From contig LNEE01000037.1 in the NCBI GenBank assembly GCA_001464895.1, forward strand, positions 144,860-208,859: a DNA stretch of 64,000 nucleotides, given 5' to 3'. Position 1 is the stretch's first letter. Every line of letters starts with the position of its first letter. The position numbers were made by a program, and so were the translations under genes. The notes beneath the pieces were generated by a model. That model was not told the origin of the DNA and ran no database searches. It was given only the letters and a program-made list of their open reading frames with translations. This document shows, in pieces, positions 19,965 to 27,991 of the stretch. The stretch comes from Betaproteobacteria bacterium Ga0077532 (GTDB taxonomy: Bacteria > Pseudomonadota > Gammaproteobacteria > Burkholderiales > Ga0077523).

Positions 19965-20606
19965 TTAACGTGAATTCTGCGCGACGTACTTCAACCAGAA
20001 TTGGTTGGAGACCACAGGTGACTGGGTAACTGGAATGTCTTCACACCCAGGAATGTCGTGGATGGACGCCGTTGTGGCTTCAACAAGCGCAGGTGCCAAC
20101 CAGGGGCTCAGGGAAATGGCTCGGACGACTGCGAGATTGATGGAGAAAGACTTACTGTTAGCCACTTGTGTCTCGGACGAGTACAGAATCCGGTACTCGA
20201 TTTCATCGCGGTAAGGCATGCCCTTCACGAACGGCAATTCATCAATGGTGGCGTACGAGCTATGAAGCTCAGTTGGCGTCTTGTAGCCGATCAGGCGATG
20301 GGAGAACCCCATCGCCGGTACCGAACTCAGCAACGCTTCTTTGTCGAACTGAACGCAAACGCCTGCTGGGCCGTAGGCAAAGACTCTCCACTGGTGGTAC
20401 GTCTCTATTGCCTGAGAGAAACAGGCCGCGAGTAACGTCTTCAACCCGCGCGCCTGAGCGTACTGCGCCATCGTTTCACGATCGTTCCTATCGTCCCAGG
20501 TCGATGGGCTCAATAGCGTTACCTCTCTATTCCGGAGGAGTGAGATAACCGCGGGAAGATCGGTGTATCGCCGAAGTAGTTTCGCTTTACGACGCGATGT
20601 GATCAT
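19965..20606 (-). CDS. DUF2971 family protein
   Basis: A 213-residue protein of the DUF2971 family: LLRRYTDLPAVISLLRNREV, LLSPSTWDDRNDRE, LAACFSQ, WRVFAYGPAGVCVQFDKEAL. This order of blocks, with the DxxD-type acidic cluster and the W...Y..G..G..V.F segment, is the family pattern. The biochemical function is not established; members are frequent in defence islands. The ATG at 20606 is preferred over a TTG twelve bases upstream. By direct count, lines 20161-20220 and 20221-20280 are each 32 G+C of 60, against 43 of 60 at 12481-12540, so this operon differs from its surroundings. Confidence 0.8.
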   Translation of the reverse strand: MITSRRKAKLLRRYTDLPAVISLLRNREVTLLSPSTWDDRNDRETMAQYAQARGLKTLLAACFSQAIETYHQWRVFAYGPAGVCVQFDKEALLSSVPAMGFSHRLIGYKTPTELHSSYATIDELPFVKGMPYRDEIEYRILYSSETQVANSKSFSINLAVVRAISLSPWLAPALVEATTASIHDIPGCEDIPVTQSPVVSNQFWLKYVAQNSR

Positions 20607-20692
20607 CTCAGACACCAAACGCGGAGTTAGCCGGGCGTAGATGCCTCTACGTTAGGCTCGAGGATAGCGTGATGAACCAAGGCGGCGCACCT

Positions 20693-21073
20693 CTACCGAC
20701 GAACGATGCTTTCGATGAAGCCCTTCAGCGCTTCGATCGTTGCCGGGAGACCCTCGGTCTCCTTCTCGCTGCTGCCATCCTTCGGTCGAGAAAACACGGC
20801 CCGAAGGGACGACAGCATCAGCACCACGGACACGGAGAAAGTGACGCCGACGAGCGCAGCAGCCTGGGTGCTCGGCTCGCGATCGTGGAGGAGCTTGAGG
20901 ACACCATAGATCGCCACCAACCAAGTGAACAGGGCGCCCGCCAAGGCCATGCGGAACGCTTGGCGCCGAAATGCTCTAAGGTCCTTCCGCTGCTCGAGCG
21001 CGGCCTGTACAAACTCGCGATCGGGCTCGGCAATATCGCCGGCCGACAGGTCCTGCCCGAGATCTAGAGCCAT
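20693..21073 (-). CDS. Two-helix membrane protein (effector-like)
   Basis: A 126-residue protein. A charged N-terminal helix (about 15-40, EFVQAALEQRKDLRAFRRQAF) is followed by two membrane helices (about 42-62 and 72-92) separated by a short loop, and a polar C-terminal tail containing GLPATIEALKGFIESIV. This helix-plus-two-transmembrane shape resembles SLATT-type membrane effectors, but assignment is by shape only. It overlaps the metallopeptidase gene by 10 bases, so the two products are made together. Confidence 0.65.
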   Translation of the reverse strand: MALDLGQDLSAGDIAEPDREFVQAALEQRKDLRAFRRQAFRMALAGALFTWLVAIYGVLKLLHDREPSTQAAALVGVTFSVSVVLMLSSLRAVFSRPKDGSSEKETEGLPATIEALKGFIESIVRR

Positions 21074-21567
21074 CCGAGATTGGTCAGGCGGAACTTCATG
21101 GCCAGTTCGGACACAGCGAACTTCCGTGCGAGCACCGAGAGATCCGTGATCCCCTGTTGCGTCGTATAGAAGTCCAACGCCTCGCGCGGCATGAGCAACT
21201 CGGCGGCGAAGCGGTTCGCATCGACCTCGCGGGGGTCGTGCTGTTGCGCGGAGAAATTCGCCACGGGATCGCGGAATGCCGGGCCGTGGTTCATGACAAA
21301 GTGCCCAATCTCGTGGGCTAGGGTGAACCGTTGGCGAACCGGCGGTTCCGTCATCTCCACGAGGACCCTCGGCGGATCGCCATCTTCGAATGCGCCACTG
21401 ACGTCGGAACCCACGGTCTGTTCTATCTGAAGGCCCAGCTTACCAGCGATGCTCCGCACATCCACGGGGAGGGATCGATCCCAGAGACGCGCCAACACCT
21501 GCTCTGCGGCACGCCTGGGCGTGGTCGCGAAGCTCTGCCTTCCAACTGCCGGACCGTCTACGTACAT
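21064..21567 (-). CDS. ImmA/IrrE-type metallopeptidase
   Basis: A 167-residue zinc metallopeptidase of the ImmA/IrrE (M78) family. The zinc site is clear: FTLAHEIGHFVMNH (His85, Glu86, His89) and EVDANRFAAELLMP (Glu114). ImmA enzymes cleave phage-type repressors; relatives are toxins in defence modules. Here no XRE repressor lies beside it and the protein itself has no helix-turn-helix. The start at 21567 has GGGAGG seven bases upstream; an ATG 42 bases further up has none. It is the first gene of the four-gene operon with the two-helix protein, DUF2971 and serine protease. Confidence 0.88.
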   Translation of the reverse strand: MYVDGPAVGRQSFATTPRRAAEQVLARLWDRSLPVDVRSIAGKLGLQIEQTVGSDVSGAFEDGDPPRVLVEMTEPPVRQRFTLAHEIGHFVMNHGPAFRDPVANFSAQQHDPREVDANRFAAELLMPREALDFYTTQQGITDLSVLARKFAVSELAMKFRLTNLGWL

Positions 21568-21796
21568 TGTCGCGCCTCCCGAAGCATTCCACCGCAAGCT
21601 TGTCAGCAAGGTGGCGCCAGAACCATCGATGGGTTCCGGTCGTTCTGCAAGAAATTTTACGCCCTTGGCGAAATGATATCGCGTTTGTGCAACGCAACAG
21701 AGACGTTACCGACGCCCTGTCGACGGGATAGCTCACCCCCCGCTCCCTCACCTGCTGCCTCCAGAACACGTCCATGGGCTTCGCAAATGCTACGCG

Positions 21797-22312
21797 TCAG
21801 GGTGCTCCGTCTTCTGGCCCCTCGTCCGCCATGCGCTGCCGCCAGTCGATCAAGAGAACCTGCCCGCGGATGCGCTGGAGATGCTTCACGACCGCGAACC
21901 CTATGTGCGCGAGTTCGTCATCGGGCGGAAGTGGGCATGAGCCCTCTTCAATCGTCGGCTTCAGTTCCCGAATCAGGCGCCGCACATCCGACAGACTAAG
22001 GCGCCGCGCTTCCCGTCGCTGCTTCTTGATCGCGTGCAGGTACTTCGCCGCTGCCAGAATCTTCTGGTTGCGATTGCGACCGTCGCTCTCCATCAATAGC
22101 GCCCCGCTCTGTTTGACGGCCTCGGCGCGGGCGCGTCGCAGTTCAGCGAGATGCTTGCCTGCAGCCCTGATCTTCTGGACATACGTTCGGTCGGAATCCA
22201 TCGAAGCCTTCTCCCATGTCTCCGGTTCGATGCCTGCTGCGCGGGCGCGTCGCCTCTCCAGAAGATCCTTCCCCGCCGCCTTCAGCTTGGCCACGCGCGT
22301 CGGCTCGGTCAT
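21797..22312 (-). CDS. Hypothetical basic protein with three internal repeats
   Basis: A 171-residue, Arg/Lys/Ala-rich protein. Three copies of a helical unit of the form K-(L/I)-x-A-A-G/A-K-x-L-x-x-x-R-R-A-R occur at about residues 9-27, 47-65 and 84-102, roughly 38 residues apart. Such regular basic helices suggest nucleic-acid or scaffold binding. The C-terminal 60 residues are a different domain containing DVRRLIRELKPTIEE. Its start overlaps the stop of the upstream membrane protein gene (ATGA). No family is recognised. Confidence 0.55.
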   Translation of the reverse strand: MTEPTRVAKLKAAGKDLLERRRARAAGIEPETWEKASMDSDRTYVQKIRAAGKHLAELRRARAEAVKQSGALLMESDGRNRNQKILAAAKYLHAIKKQRREARRLSLSDVRRLIRELKPTIEEGSCPLPPDDELAHIGFAVVKHLQRIRGQVLLIDWRQRMADEGPEDGAP

Positions 22313-22869
22313 TGCCGTGTCGTCTCGGCACGATCGCGAAACCCTGCCCGCACCCATTGAAAAGAGAAGACCAGCACCGATGCGAGCGCCCAAGCCACCA
22401 ACACGGGAACGAACACCACGAGGAAGACAGCGCGGTAGTTGAGTTCTCGAACGATAGCGTCTCGTTGACCATCGTCAGCTAGTGGAGCCGCCTCCCACCA
22501 CTTGTCGTCTGGGGCCGTCACCCGTCGCCGGCGCGCTGGTTGCTCGCGGACATCTGCGGTCGACGCCTTGCGGTCGTTGGCGCCCCACGTTACAGACGCG
22601 GGCGCCGCCGGTACAAGATCATCGAATGCGCCGCGCTTCGCAGCGGCCGGGTCGACCCCAAACTCATCGAAGAGATCCCGCTTGCCGCCGTCCTTGTTGT
22701 GGACTGCGCCCGCCGTATCGCGATCGATGAGACGGTAGCGGGCGAAGGTGCTATTGCCGCTGAGATAGTCCCCGGCAACTAGTGCTGCAGACCCGACAAG
22801 CCAGAAGGCGGAAAGCACGATGCCCAGCCGCTTCCAGCCATTCAGGCGAACCGCGCGTGTCGGACTCAT
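22309..22869 (-). CDS. Hypothetical membrane protein with two terminal helices
   Basis: A 186-residue protein with one membrane helix near each end (about 14-35, LGIVLSAFWLVGSAALVAGD; and about 150-172, AVFLVVFVPVLVAWALASVL) and a polar loop of about 110 residues. The loop contains DLFDEFGVDPAAAKRGAFDDL, a duplicated F-D-x(2)-F/L-type segment. The N-terminal LNGWKRLGIVLS pattern is common in uncharacterised proteobacterial and prophage membrane proteins. AGGAGG lies upstream of the ATG at 22869. It is the first gene on the minus strand of the island. Confidence 0.55.
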   Translation of the reverse strand: MSPTRAVRLNGWKRLGIVLSAFWLVGSAALVAGDYLSGNSTFARYRLIDRDTAGAVHNKDGGKRDLFDEFGVDPAAAKRGAFDDLVPAAPASVTWGANDRKASTADVREQPARRRRVTAPDDKWWEAAPLADDGQRDAIVRELNYRAVFLVVFVPVLVAWALASVLVFSFQWVRAGFRDRAETTRQ

Positions 22870-23310
22870 CAAACGCCCTCCTGCATGCCGTCGGAATCGA
22901 CAGGAATGGTAATGCGGCATTTCCCAACTTGGCCTTGCATGCGGAAATTTTGGAGGGGGGCGATAGTGAGGAATTGCGCGCGCGAGTTCACCCCCCTGCC
23001 GCGGGGTAGGGGGCGCGGTACCGGGGCCGGGGTTGCCGTGCCGGCGGCGACAGCACTGGACCGACACCGCACGCCATGACCGCATCGAGCCGGTCGGTCA
23101 GGCCATGACGCGAGCGATGCGGCAGCGGTGCGGCGATCGACGGACGGACTGCGACGCGTCGACGTGGCTACGCGGTGAGCGAGCCGGCGCTATCGACATC
23201 GAGGAACGAACGAGGAGAGAGGGCAGCGCGAGCCGTAACGGGCACAGAACGGGCACGGCGGGGGAGGATCGGAGCCGAGCAGACTCGGACTGCACCGTAA
23301 CTCTTTGAAT
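22870..23310. other. Right-end non-coding region of the island
   Basis: About 440 bases without a convincing gene. It should hold the promoter of the leftward genes. A very G/C-rich patch (about 22960-23060) includes runs of G and C. The subterminal repeat at 23237-23258 and attR follow. Confidence 0.6.
23237..23258. promoter_or_regulatory. Right subterminal repeat, probable integrase arm sites
   Basis: Identical to the 22-base block at 10838-10859: two AACGGGCAC units 11 bases apart. It lies 53 bases inside the attR core, whereas the left copy lies 129 bases inside attL. Both are in the same orientation. Confidence 0.6.
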
Positions 23311-23359
23311 TTTGGTAGGCCGTGTAGGATTTGAACCTACGACCAATGGATTAAGAGTC
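23311..23359 (-). repeat. Right attachment site (attR) within tRNA-Lys
   Basis: A perfect copy of 10661-10709. On this side it continues into the 5' half of the tRNA, so the element has rebuilt a functional tRNA gene on integration. Confidence 0.93.
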
Positions 23360-23388
23360 CACTGCTCTACCAGCTGAGCTAACGGCCC
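23313..23388 (-). tRNA. tRNA-Lys (anticodon CTT)
   Basis: A 76-base tRNA on the minus strand. The acceptor stem GGGCCGT pairs with ACGGCCT, the D-arm contains AGCTCAGCTGGTAGAGC, the anticodon loop is CTCTTAA, the T-arm contains GGTTCAAATCC, and CCA is encoded. It is the integration target of the island; everything 3' of the anticodon stem comes from the element. Confidence 0.96.
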
Positions 23389-23469
23389 ATCTTGACTGTT
23401 GCCGCGATCCAACTCGACCGCGACTGCCGCGACACACGATCTGCGTCGGATCCGTGTCGGGTGGAGAGG

Positions 23470-23545
23470 TGGTAGGTGGTGCGAGATTCGAACTCGCGAC
23501 CAACGGATTAAAAGTCCGCTGCTCTACCGGCTGAGCTAACCACCC
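23470..23545 (-). tRNA. tRNA-Lys (anticodon TTT)
   Basis: A 76-base tRNA on the minus strand. The acceptor stem GGGTGGT pairs with ACCACCT, the anticodon loop is CTTTTAA, the T-arm contains GAGTTCGAATCTC, and CCA is encoded. It stands 81 bases upstream of tRNA-Lys(CTT), and the two probably form one transcript. Confidence 0.97.
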
Positions 23546-23587
23546 GGCAAAAAAGAGCGCGCATTCTAGGATCCACCTCCCAGGGTG

Positions 23588-24709
23588 TCAACGCTGGTGA
23601 GAGTGGGTACCGGGAGACACGAGCGCGACGCCCCGGCTTTCGAGGCGCCAGGCCACGATCTTCAGGGTCAGGATGCACCCGACGGCCACGAAGACCAGCG
23701 TCACTGCCGCACCGAGGCTCAGCGTCGAAAGGCCCGTGATGCCCTGTCCGATGCTGCATCCGAGGGCAGTGACGCCGCCGAACCCCATCAATACCGCGCC
23801 GACCAGGTGCCGTGCGACATCGCCGGGGGACGTGAACATCTCCCAACGGAATCGGCCCGTCATCCACGCATGTACAGCGGCCCCGGACAGGGTGCCGGCC
23901 ATCGCTGCGATCCCGAAGGTGATGTGTCTCGAGCCATCCGTCCACAGCGTCAGCCACTCGAGACCGAAGGCCATCGGCGCGACGAACGTGAGCGATTCCG
24001 GGCGATGCGTGTTGGTGCCGACGTACAGGGCCTCCAGGGTGTCAGGGTCTTCGGGGACGAACCCCATGTGACCAGTCACGTACCAGCCTCCCACGACCAG
24101 CAACCCGATGATTGCGCCGCCGAACAACAGATCGGCGGAAGTCCGGAACGAACGTGCTGACAGACACCAGAGGATCACGGGCAAGGCCACCACGGCACTG
24201 ATCACCATTCCGGACTGCGCCCAGCCGAGGACCGACGGGAGTGTCTGACCCGACGGCAACGAGATGTACACGGCTTCGATCGCATGAACCCGTAGAGGCG
24301 CCAGCAGCCCTCGCAATGTGGCGTAGGCCGTCACGGACATCACGCCGAGCACCATCAGTGATTTGAGGTTCCCGCCGCCGAGGCGCACGAGATTGCGCGC
24401 ACCGCAACCCGACGCAAGCGTCATCCCGACGCCGAAGAGGAGACCACCCACCGCATGGGCCAGCCAGAGGAACCGCGACCCTGCGTAGATCGATTGCTGA
24501 AGGTCGACGCTTCCCGCGTACTGCAAGCCCTGGGCGCCGAGCATCGCGACCGCCATGGCGAGGACGTACATCCGGAGGCGGCCCAGATCACCGAACGTGA
24601 CTGCGTCGGAGAACGCCCCCATGGTGCAGAAGGACGTGCGCTGGGATATGGCGCCGAACACGAAAGCTAGCGCGAAGCCGAGCAACGGGACAACGTCAGC
24701 GAGGTTCAT
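23588..24709 (-). CDS. YeeE/YedE family membrane transporter
   Basis: A 373-residue polytopic membrane protein of the YeeE/YedE family, whose studied members import thiosulfate. Three conserved Cys-containing motifs are present: RTSFCTMGAF near the N-terminus, ASGCGARNLVRLGGG, and ALGCSIGQGITG near the C-terminus, as expected for the substrate relay. The start MNLADVVPLLGF at 24709 places a helix directly at the N-terminus; longer frames upstream are not membrane-like. No partner TusA-like gene is adjacent, so its substrate is inferred only from the family. Confidence 0.87.
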   Translation of the reverse strand: MNLADVVPLLGFALAFVFGAISQRTSFCTMGAFSDAVTFGDLGRLRMYVLAMAVAMLGAQGLQYAGSVDLQQSIYAGSRFLWLAHAVGGLLFGVGMTLASGCGARNLVRLGGGNLKSLMVLGVMSVTAYATLRGLLAPLRVHAIEAVYISLPSGQTLPSVLGWAQSGMVISAVVALPVILWCLSARSFRTSADLLFGGAIIGLLVVGGWYVTGHMGFVPEDPDTLEALYVGTNTHRPESLTFVAPMAFGLEWLTLWTDGSRHITFGIAAMAGTLSGAAVHAWMTGRFRWEMFTSPGDVARHLVGAVLMGFGGVTALGCSIGQGITGLSTLSLGAAVTLVFVAVGCILTLKIVAWRLESRGVALVSPGTHSHQR

Positions 24710-24882
24710 GAACCGGGGATCGTGAGGTGGAAGTCGTACAGATCGGGGACTGGCGCGAGGCCACGCCGTGTTCGGCCACCCCCTCACCACGCCAATGCGC
24801 AAGACGGCGTCGCACGGGGGTTAGACCGGGGGCCTCGAGCCACCCGACTGGAGGTGACTGCCGTGGTGCCTTGCCGGTGCGA

Positions 24883-25977
24883 TCAGCGCAGCTTGCCGAG
24901 GCGTTGCTTGGCCTTCTCGGCCGCCTCGGACAGCGGGTGCTTGGCCACGATGTCCTCGAGCGTCTTCCGCGCACCCGGCAGATCGCCGGCGGCTGCCTGG
25001 GAATTGGAGAGGATCAACATGGCGTCCGGCACCTTCAGGTGATCGGGATACGTCGCAAGCAGCTTCTGCTGGCTTGCGATGGCGTTCGTGTAATCCCCGA
25101 GCCGGTAGTAGGCCTCGCCCAGCCAGTACTGCGCGTTCGGCGCGAGTTCGTGCCGCGGGTAGAGCTTCAGGAACGCCTGGAACCCCTGGATGGCGCCCGG
25201 GGCATCGCCTGCGCGCTGCTTCGCGAGGGCCTGGTCGTAGCTGCGGCCCACCGCCAGAGGATCGAGGCTCGCCGCCGGCGCTGGCGCCGTCGGTGCGGTG
25301 GCAGGTGTCGCGGCCACCGCCGTAACGGGAGGCTTCACCACCACTGGCGCGACCGTCGCGGGCTCGGCCGCCGCCGGTGCTGTTGCTGCTGGCTGATTCT
25401 CGAGTCGACGCAGTCGGGCATCGACATCGGCCGCCTCCAGCCGCTTCAGCCGCGCCTCGAGGTCGGCTTCGAGCTTGGATGGCCCCGACGGTTGCTCCAG
25501 CCGCTTTAGGCGAGTATCGAAGTCTCCCGAAGTCGCGGTGCTTGCGGCCTCCAGCTTGCGGAAGCGCACTTCGTGGTCCGCCTCGAGCTTTCGAAGCTGG
25601 ACATCCAGATCGGCTTCGAACTTCTTGAGGCGCAACTCGATGTCCGTCATCTGCTGGGCGAGCTTCTTTCGCTCAGCTGCTTCTTCCTTGGACAACTGCT
25701 CGAGGCGCCGCATGCGCGCGTCGGTGTCGTTGTACAAATCGCCCTGACGCTTGTCGGCTTTCTGAGCGCGATCGTTCGTCTGATCGACTCGGTTGGATAT
25801 GTCCTCGACCTGACCGCGCAGTTCACGCACCTGGCGCCCGACACCCTCGACCTGATTCAACATGTCGAGAAGCGCCTTGCCTTGGTCAGCGCCCCCGGAG
25901 GGACGGGTCTGAGCGGCAGCCGGGCCGATGAGGCCCGCGCCGATCGCGATCACGGCGAGCAGGACGCGGGGCATCAT
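24883..25977 (-). CDS. cpoB: Tol-Pal system coordinator CpoB (YbgF)
   Basis: A periplasmic protein coordinating peptidoglycan synthesis and outer-membrane constriction through TolA. Signal peptide about 1-22 (ending PAAAQ). An unusually long coiled coil follows (about 30-190) with repeated RLKKFEAD/RFRKLEA/RLKRLEA units; then an Ala/Pro linker and C-terminal TPR repeats (about 240-364: SYDQALAKQRAGDAPGAIQ and later AQYWLGEAYYRLGDYTNAIA). At 364 residues it is much longer than the roughly 260-residue E. coli protein, mainly because of the coiled coil. It is last in the tol operon, 12 bases after pal. Confidence 0.93.
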   Translation of the reverse strand: MMPRVLLAVIAIGAGLIGPAAAQTRPSGGADQGKALLDMLNQVEGVGRQVRELRGQVEDISNRVDQTNDRAQKADKRQGDLYNDTDARMRRLEQLSKEEAAERKKLAQQMTDIELRLKKFEADLDVQLRKLEADHEVRFRKLEAASTATSGDFDTRLKRLEQPSGPSKLEADLEARLKRLEAADVDARLRRLENQPAATAPAAAEPATVAPVVVKPPVTAVAATPATAPTAPAPAASLDPLAVGRSYDQALAKQRAGDAPGAIQGFQAFLKLYPRHELAPNAQYWLGEAYYRLGDYTNAIASQQKLLATYPDHLKVPDAMLILSNSQAAAGDLPGARKTLEDIVAKHPLSEAAEKAKQRLGKLR

Positions 25978-25989
25978 CGGAAAGGCTCC

Positions 25990-26655
25990 TTATTGCAGAC
26001 CAGGGTAGACGATATCGCTACGACGGTTCTCGGCGTAGGAATCCTCGTCCTGACCGGTGGCGCGGGGCTTCTCCTCACCGAAGCTCACGGCCTCGATACG
26101 ATTGGCCGGCACACCGAGCACGGTCAACGCGCGCTTCACGCTGTCGGCCCGCCGTTGCCCGAGGGCCAGGTTGTACTCCGTGGACCCACGCTCGTCGCAA
26201 TTGCCTTCCACGCGGATGCGGATCTTGCTGTTCTCCTGCAGGAAGTCGGCGTGGGCTGCGACGATCGTCGAGAACTCCTCGCGCACATCGAACCGGTCGT
26301 AGTCGTAGTAGACGCTGCGCTTGGACAGGAGGCTCGCGGGATCCCTCAGCGCAGAGCTGGCATCGCTGATCGGTCGCTCGTTCACACCGCCCTGGTTGAG
26401 CGCCTTGATCTCCGCTTCGGACTTCGCCTGGGCTTCCGCCTCGGCGCGCCGGCGGCGTTCCTCGTCCAGCTTGCGGTTCATCTCTTCCTGCTCAGCAGCC
26501 TGTAGTCGGCGCCGGGCTTCCTCTTCCTCCGCCTTCCGCTTGGACTCCAGCAGATCGCGTTGCTCGACGGCGGCACCGCCCTGCTCGGGCACATCCTGCG
26601 TGGCGCAGCCGGACACCAGAACGCCAGCCAGCACCAAGAAAATCAGCTTCTTCAT
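25990..26655 (-). CDS. pal: Peptidoglycan-associated lipoprotein Pal
   Basis: An outer-membrane lipoprotein linking the membrane to peptidoglycan and to TolB. Lipobox LVSGC places the lipidated Cys at residue 17. An acidic/basic coiled-coil spacer (about 35-85) precedes the OmpA-like domain (about 110-220) with VYYDYDRFDV, EGNCDERGSTEYNLALGQRRA and the terminal NRRSDIVY. At 221 residues it is longer than typical Pal (about 170) because of the spacer. It is 13 bases after tolB. Confidence 0.95.
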   Translation of the reverse strand: MKKLIFLVLAGVLVSGCATQDVPEQGGAAVEQRDLLESKRKAEEEEARRRLQAAEQEEMNRKLDEERRRRAEAEAQAKSEAEIKALNQGGVNERPISDASSALRDPASLLSKRSVYYDYDRFDVREEFSTIVAAHADFLQENSKIRIRVEGNCDERGSTEYNLALGQRRADSVKRALTVLGVPANRIEAVSFGEEKPRATGQDEDSYAENRRSDIVYPGLQ

Positions 26656-26668
26656 CCGTTGCTCCTTG

Positions 26669-27991
26669 TCATCGTGACTTCGAAAGTGGACCCCACGCCG
26701 GTTCCCGGACGTTGCCGCCGGAATCGGAGATCCGCTGTTTCACACGGCCATCCCGCGACACTGCCGCCAGGATCCCGCGCTTGTTGTGCTCGGACGCGTA
26801 GAGAATCATGCGTCCGTTCGGGGCGAAGGTTGGCGACGAATCGATGCGGCCGTCGGTGAGCAGAACTGCCTCGCGGCTGCCAAGATCCTGGATCGCGACG
26901 TTATATCGGCCCGAATTCCGCTGGATGAAGCAGAAGCTGCGTCCATCCGGACTCCAGCGGGGCGTCACGTTGTAGCTCCCCTCGAATGTGACCCGCTCGA
27001 CAGCCCCCCCGGTCGACGGCATCCGGTAGATCTGCGGAGACCCGCCGCGGTCCGAGGTGAACAGGATGGTGTTGCCGTCCGGGGACCACGCCGCCTCGGT
27101 ATCGATGGCCTGGCTGTTGGTGATCCGGGTGAGCCCGCTACCATCGGCATTCACCACGTAGATCTGCGCCACACCGTCACGCGTGAGGGTTATGGTGAGG
27201 CGGCGCCCGTCGGGGGCCCAGGACGGGGCGCTGTTCGCGCCTTCGAAATCGGCAAGAACTGTACGGGTTCCGTCGACGAGGTTGTGGACGAAGACGATCG
27301 GCTTGCGCCTTTCGAACGAGACGTACGCGATCCGCGTGCCGTCGGGCGACCACGCCGGGGAGATGATCGGTTCCTTGTGCGCCAGGATGAAGTCCGCATT
27401 CCCGCCATCCGCGTCGGCCACCTGCAGTTCGAACCGTTCCGCCGCCTTCACCACGTAGCAGATCCGGGTGGAGAAGACACCCCGCTCCCCGGTGAGCTCC
27501 TCGTAGATGACATCGGCGATCTTGTGCGCCGTCGCCCGCAGCTGGGTCGGCGCGATCGTGTAGCTGAAGCCGGCCCGCTGGGACTCCTTGGTGGCATCCA
27601 TCAACCGGAACCGCACCGCCAATCGCCCATCCGAGCGCTCGACCACGTTCCCGATGACCAGATTCTCCACCCCGCGACTCCGCATCTGGCGCCAGTCGAC
27701 CTCTTCCGGCTCCGTCGGCGGCTTCGGGAGAGCGCCTGCTTCCTGGTTCCGAAACCAGCCGCTGCGTAGCAGATCCGCCTGGATGACCTCGGAGATGCGT
27801 TCCTTCTGCCGGTCCTGGTTGCCGAAGGGCAACACGGTGACTGGGACCTGGGTGCTGTTGCCGCCGATGATCTCGATGGTCAGCGCTGCGCGCGCCGTGG
27901 GCACGAGAGCACCGGCAAGGGCGAGACCGCCGACGAGGCGTCGGCGGAGCGGATCGACGATGGATGCGTTCGGCATGTCTGACATGGGCAT
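26669..27991 (-). CDS. tolB: Tol-Pal translocation protein TolB
   Basis: A periplasmic beta-propeller that interacts with Pal and TolA. The signal peptide contains a twin-Arg-like RRRLVGGLALAGALVPTARA, followed by the N-terminal alpha/beta domain and six-bladed propeller repeats, each with W/F-(S/A)-P-(D/N)-G (SPAWSPDGTRIAYVS, APSWAPDGRRLTI, EAAWSPDGNTILFTS, TPRWSPDGRSF, SPTFAPNGRMILYAS). ATG codons at 27991, 27985 and 27976 are all possible starts. A TATAAT-like hexamer just upstream (27994-27999, minus strand) is probably coincidental. Confidence 0.95.
   Translation of the reverse strand: MPMSDMPNASIVDPLRRRLVGGLALAGALVPTARAALTIEIIGGNSTQVPVTVLPFGNQDRQKERISEVIQADLLRSGWFRNQEAGALPKPPTEPEEVDWRQMRSRGVENLVIGNVVERSDGRLAVRFRLMDATKESQRAGFSYTIAPTQLRATAHKIADVIYEELTGERGVFSTRICYVVKAAERFELQVADADGGNADFILAHKEPIISPAWSPDGTRIAYVSFERRKPIVFVHNLVDGTRTVLADFEGANSAPSWAPDGRRLTITLTRDGVAQIYVVNADGSGLTRITNSQAIDTEAAWSPDGNTILFTSDRGGSPQIYRMPSTGGAVERVTFEGSYNVTPRWSPDGRSFCFIQRNSGRYNVAIQDLGSREAVLLTDGRIDSSPTFAPNGRMILYASEHNKRGILAAVSRDGRVKQRISDSGGNVREPAWGPLSKSR

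Larger units (their letters stand above)
10661..23359. mobile_element. Integrated island in tRNA-Lys(CTT), satellite-like
   Basis: A 12.65-kb integrated element bounded by a perfect 49-bp direct repeat (10661-10709 and 23311-23359). The repeat corresponds to the 3' end of tRNA-Lys(CTT) from the anticodon stem onward. The right copy completes an intact tRNA; the left copy is an orphan fragment. An integrase gene reads inward from the left end, the usual arrangement. Content from left to right: three recombinases, a xis-like gene, AlpA-like and AT-hook proteins, a DUF1376 protein, small proteins, then on the other strand a possible virion-like protein and a protease/DUF2971 cargo operon. No capsid, large terminase or tail genes are visible. 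It may be a phage satellite, a reduced prophage or an integrative island. Confidence 0.9.
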
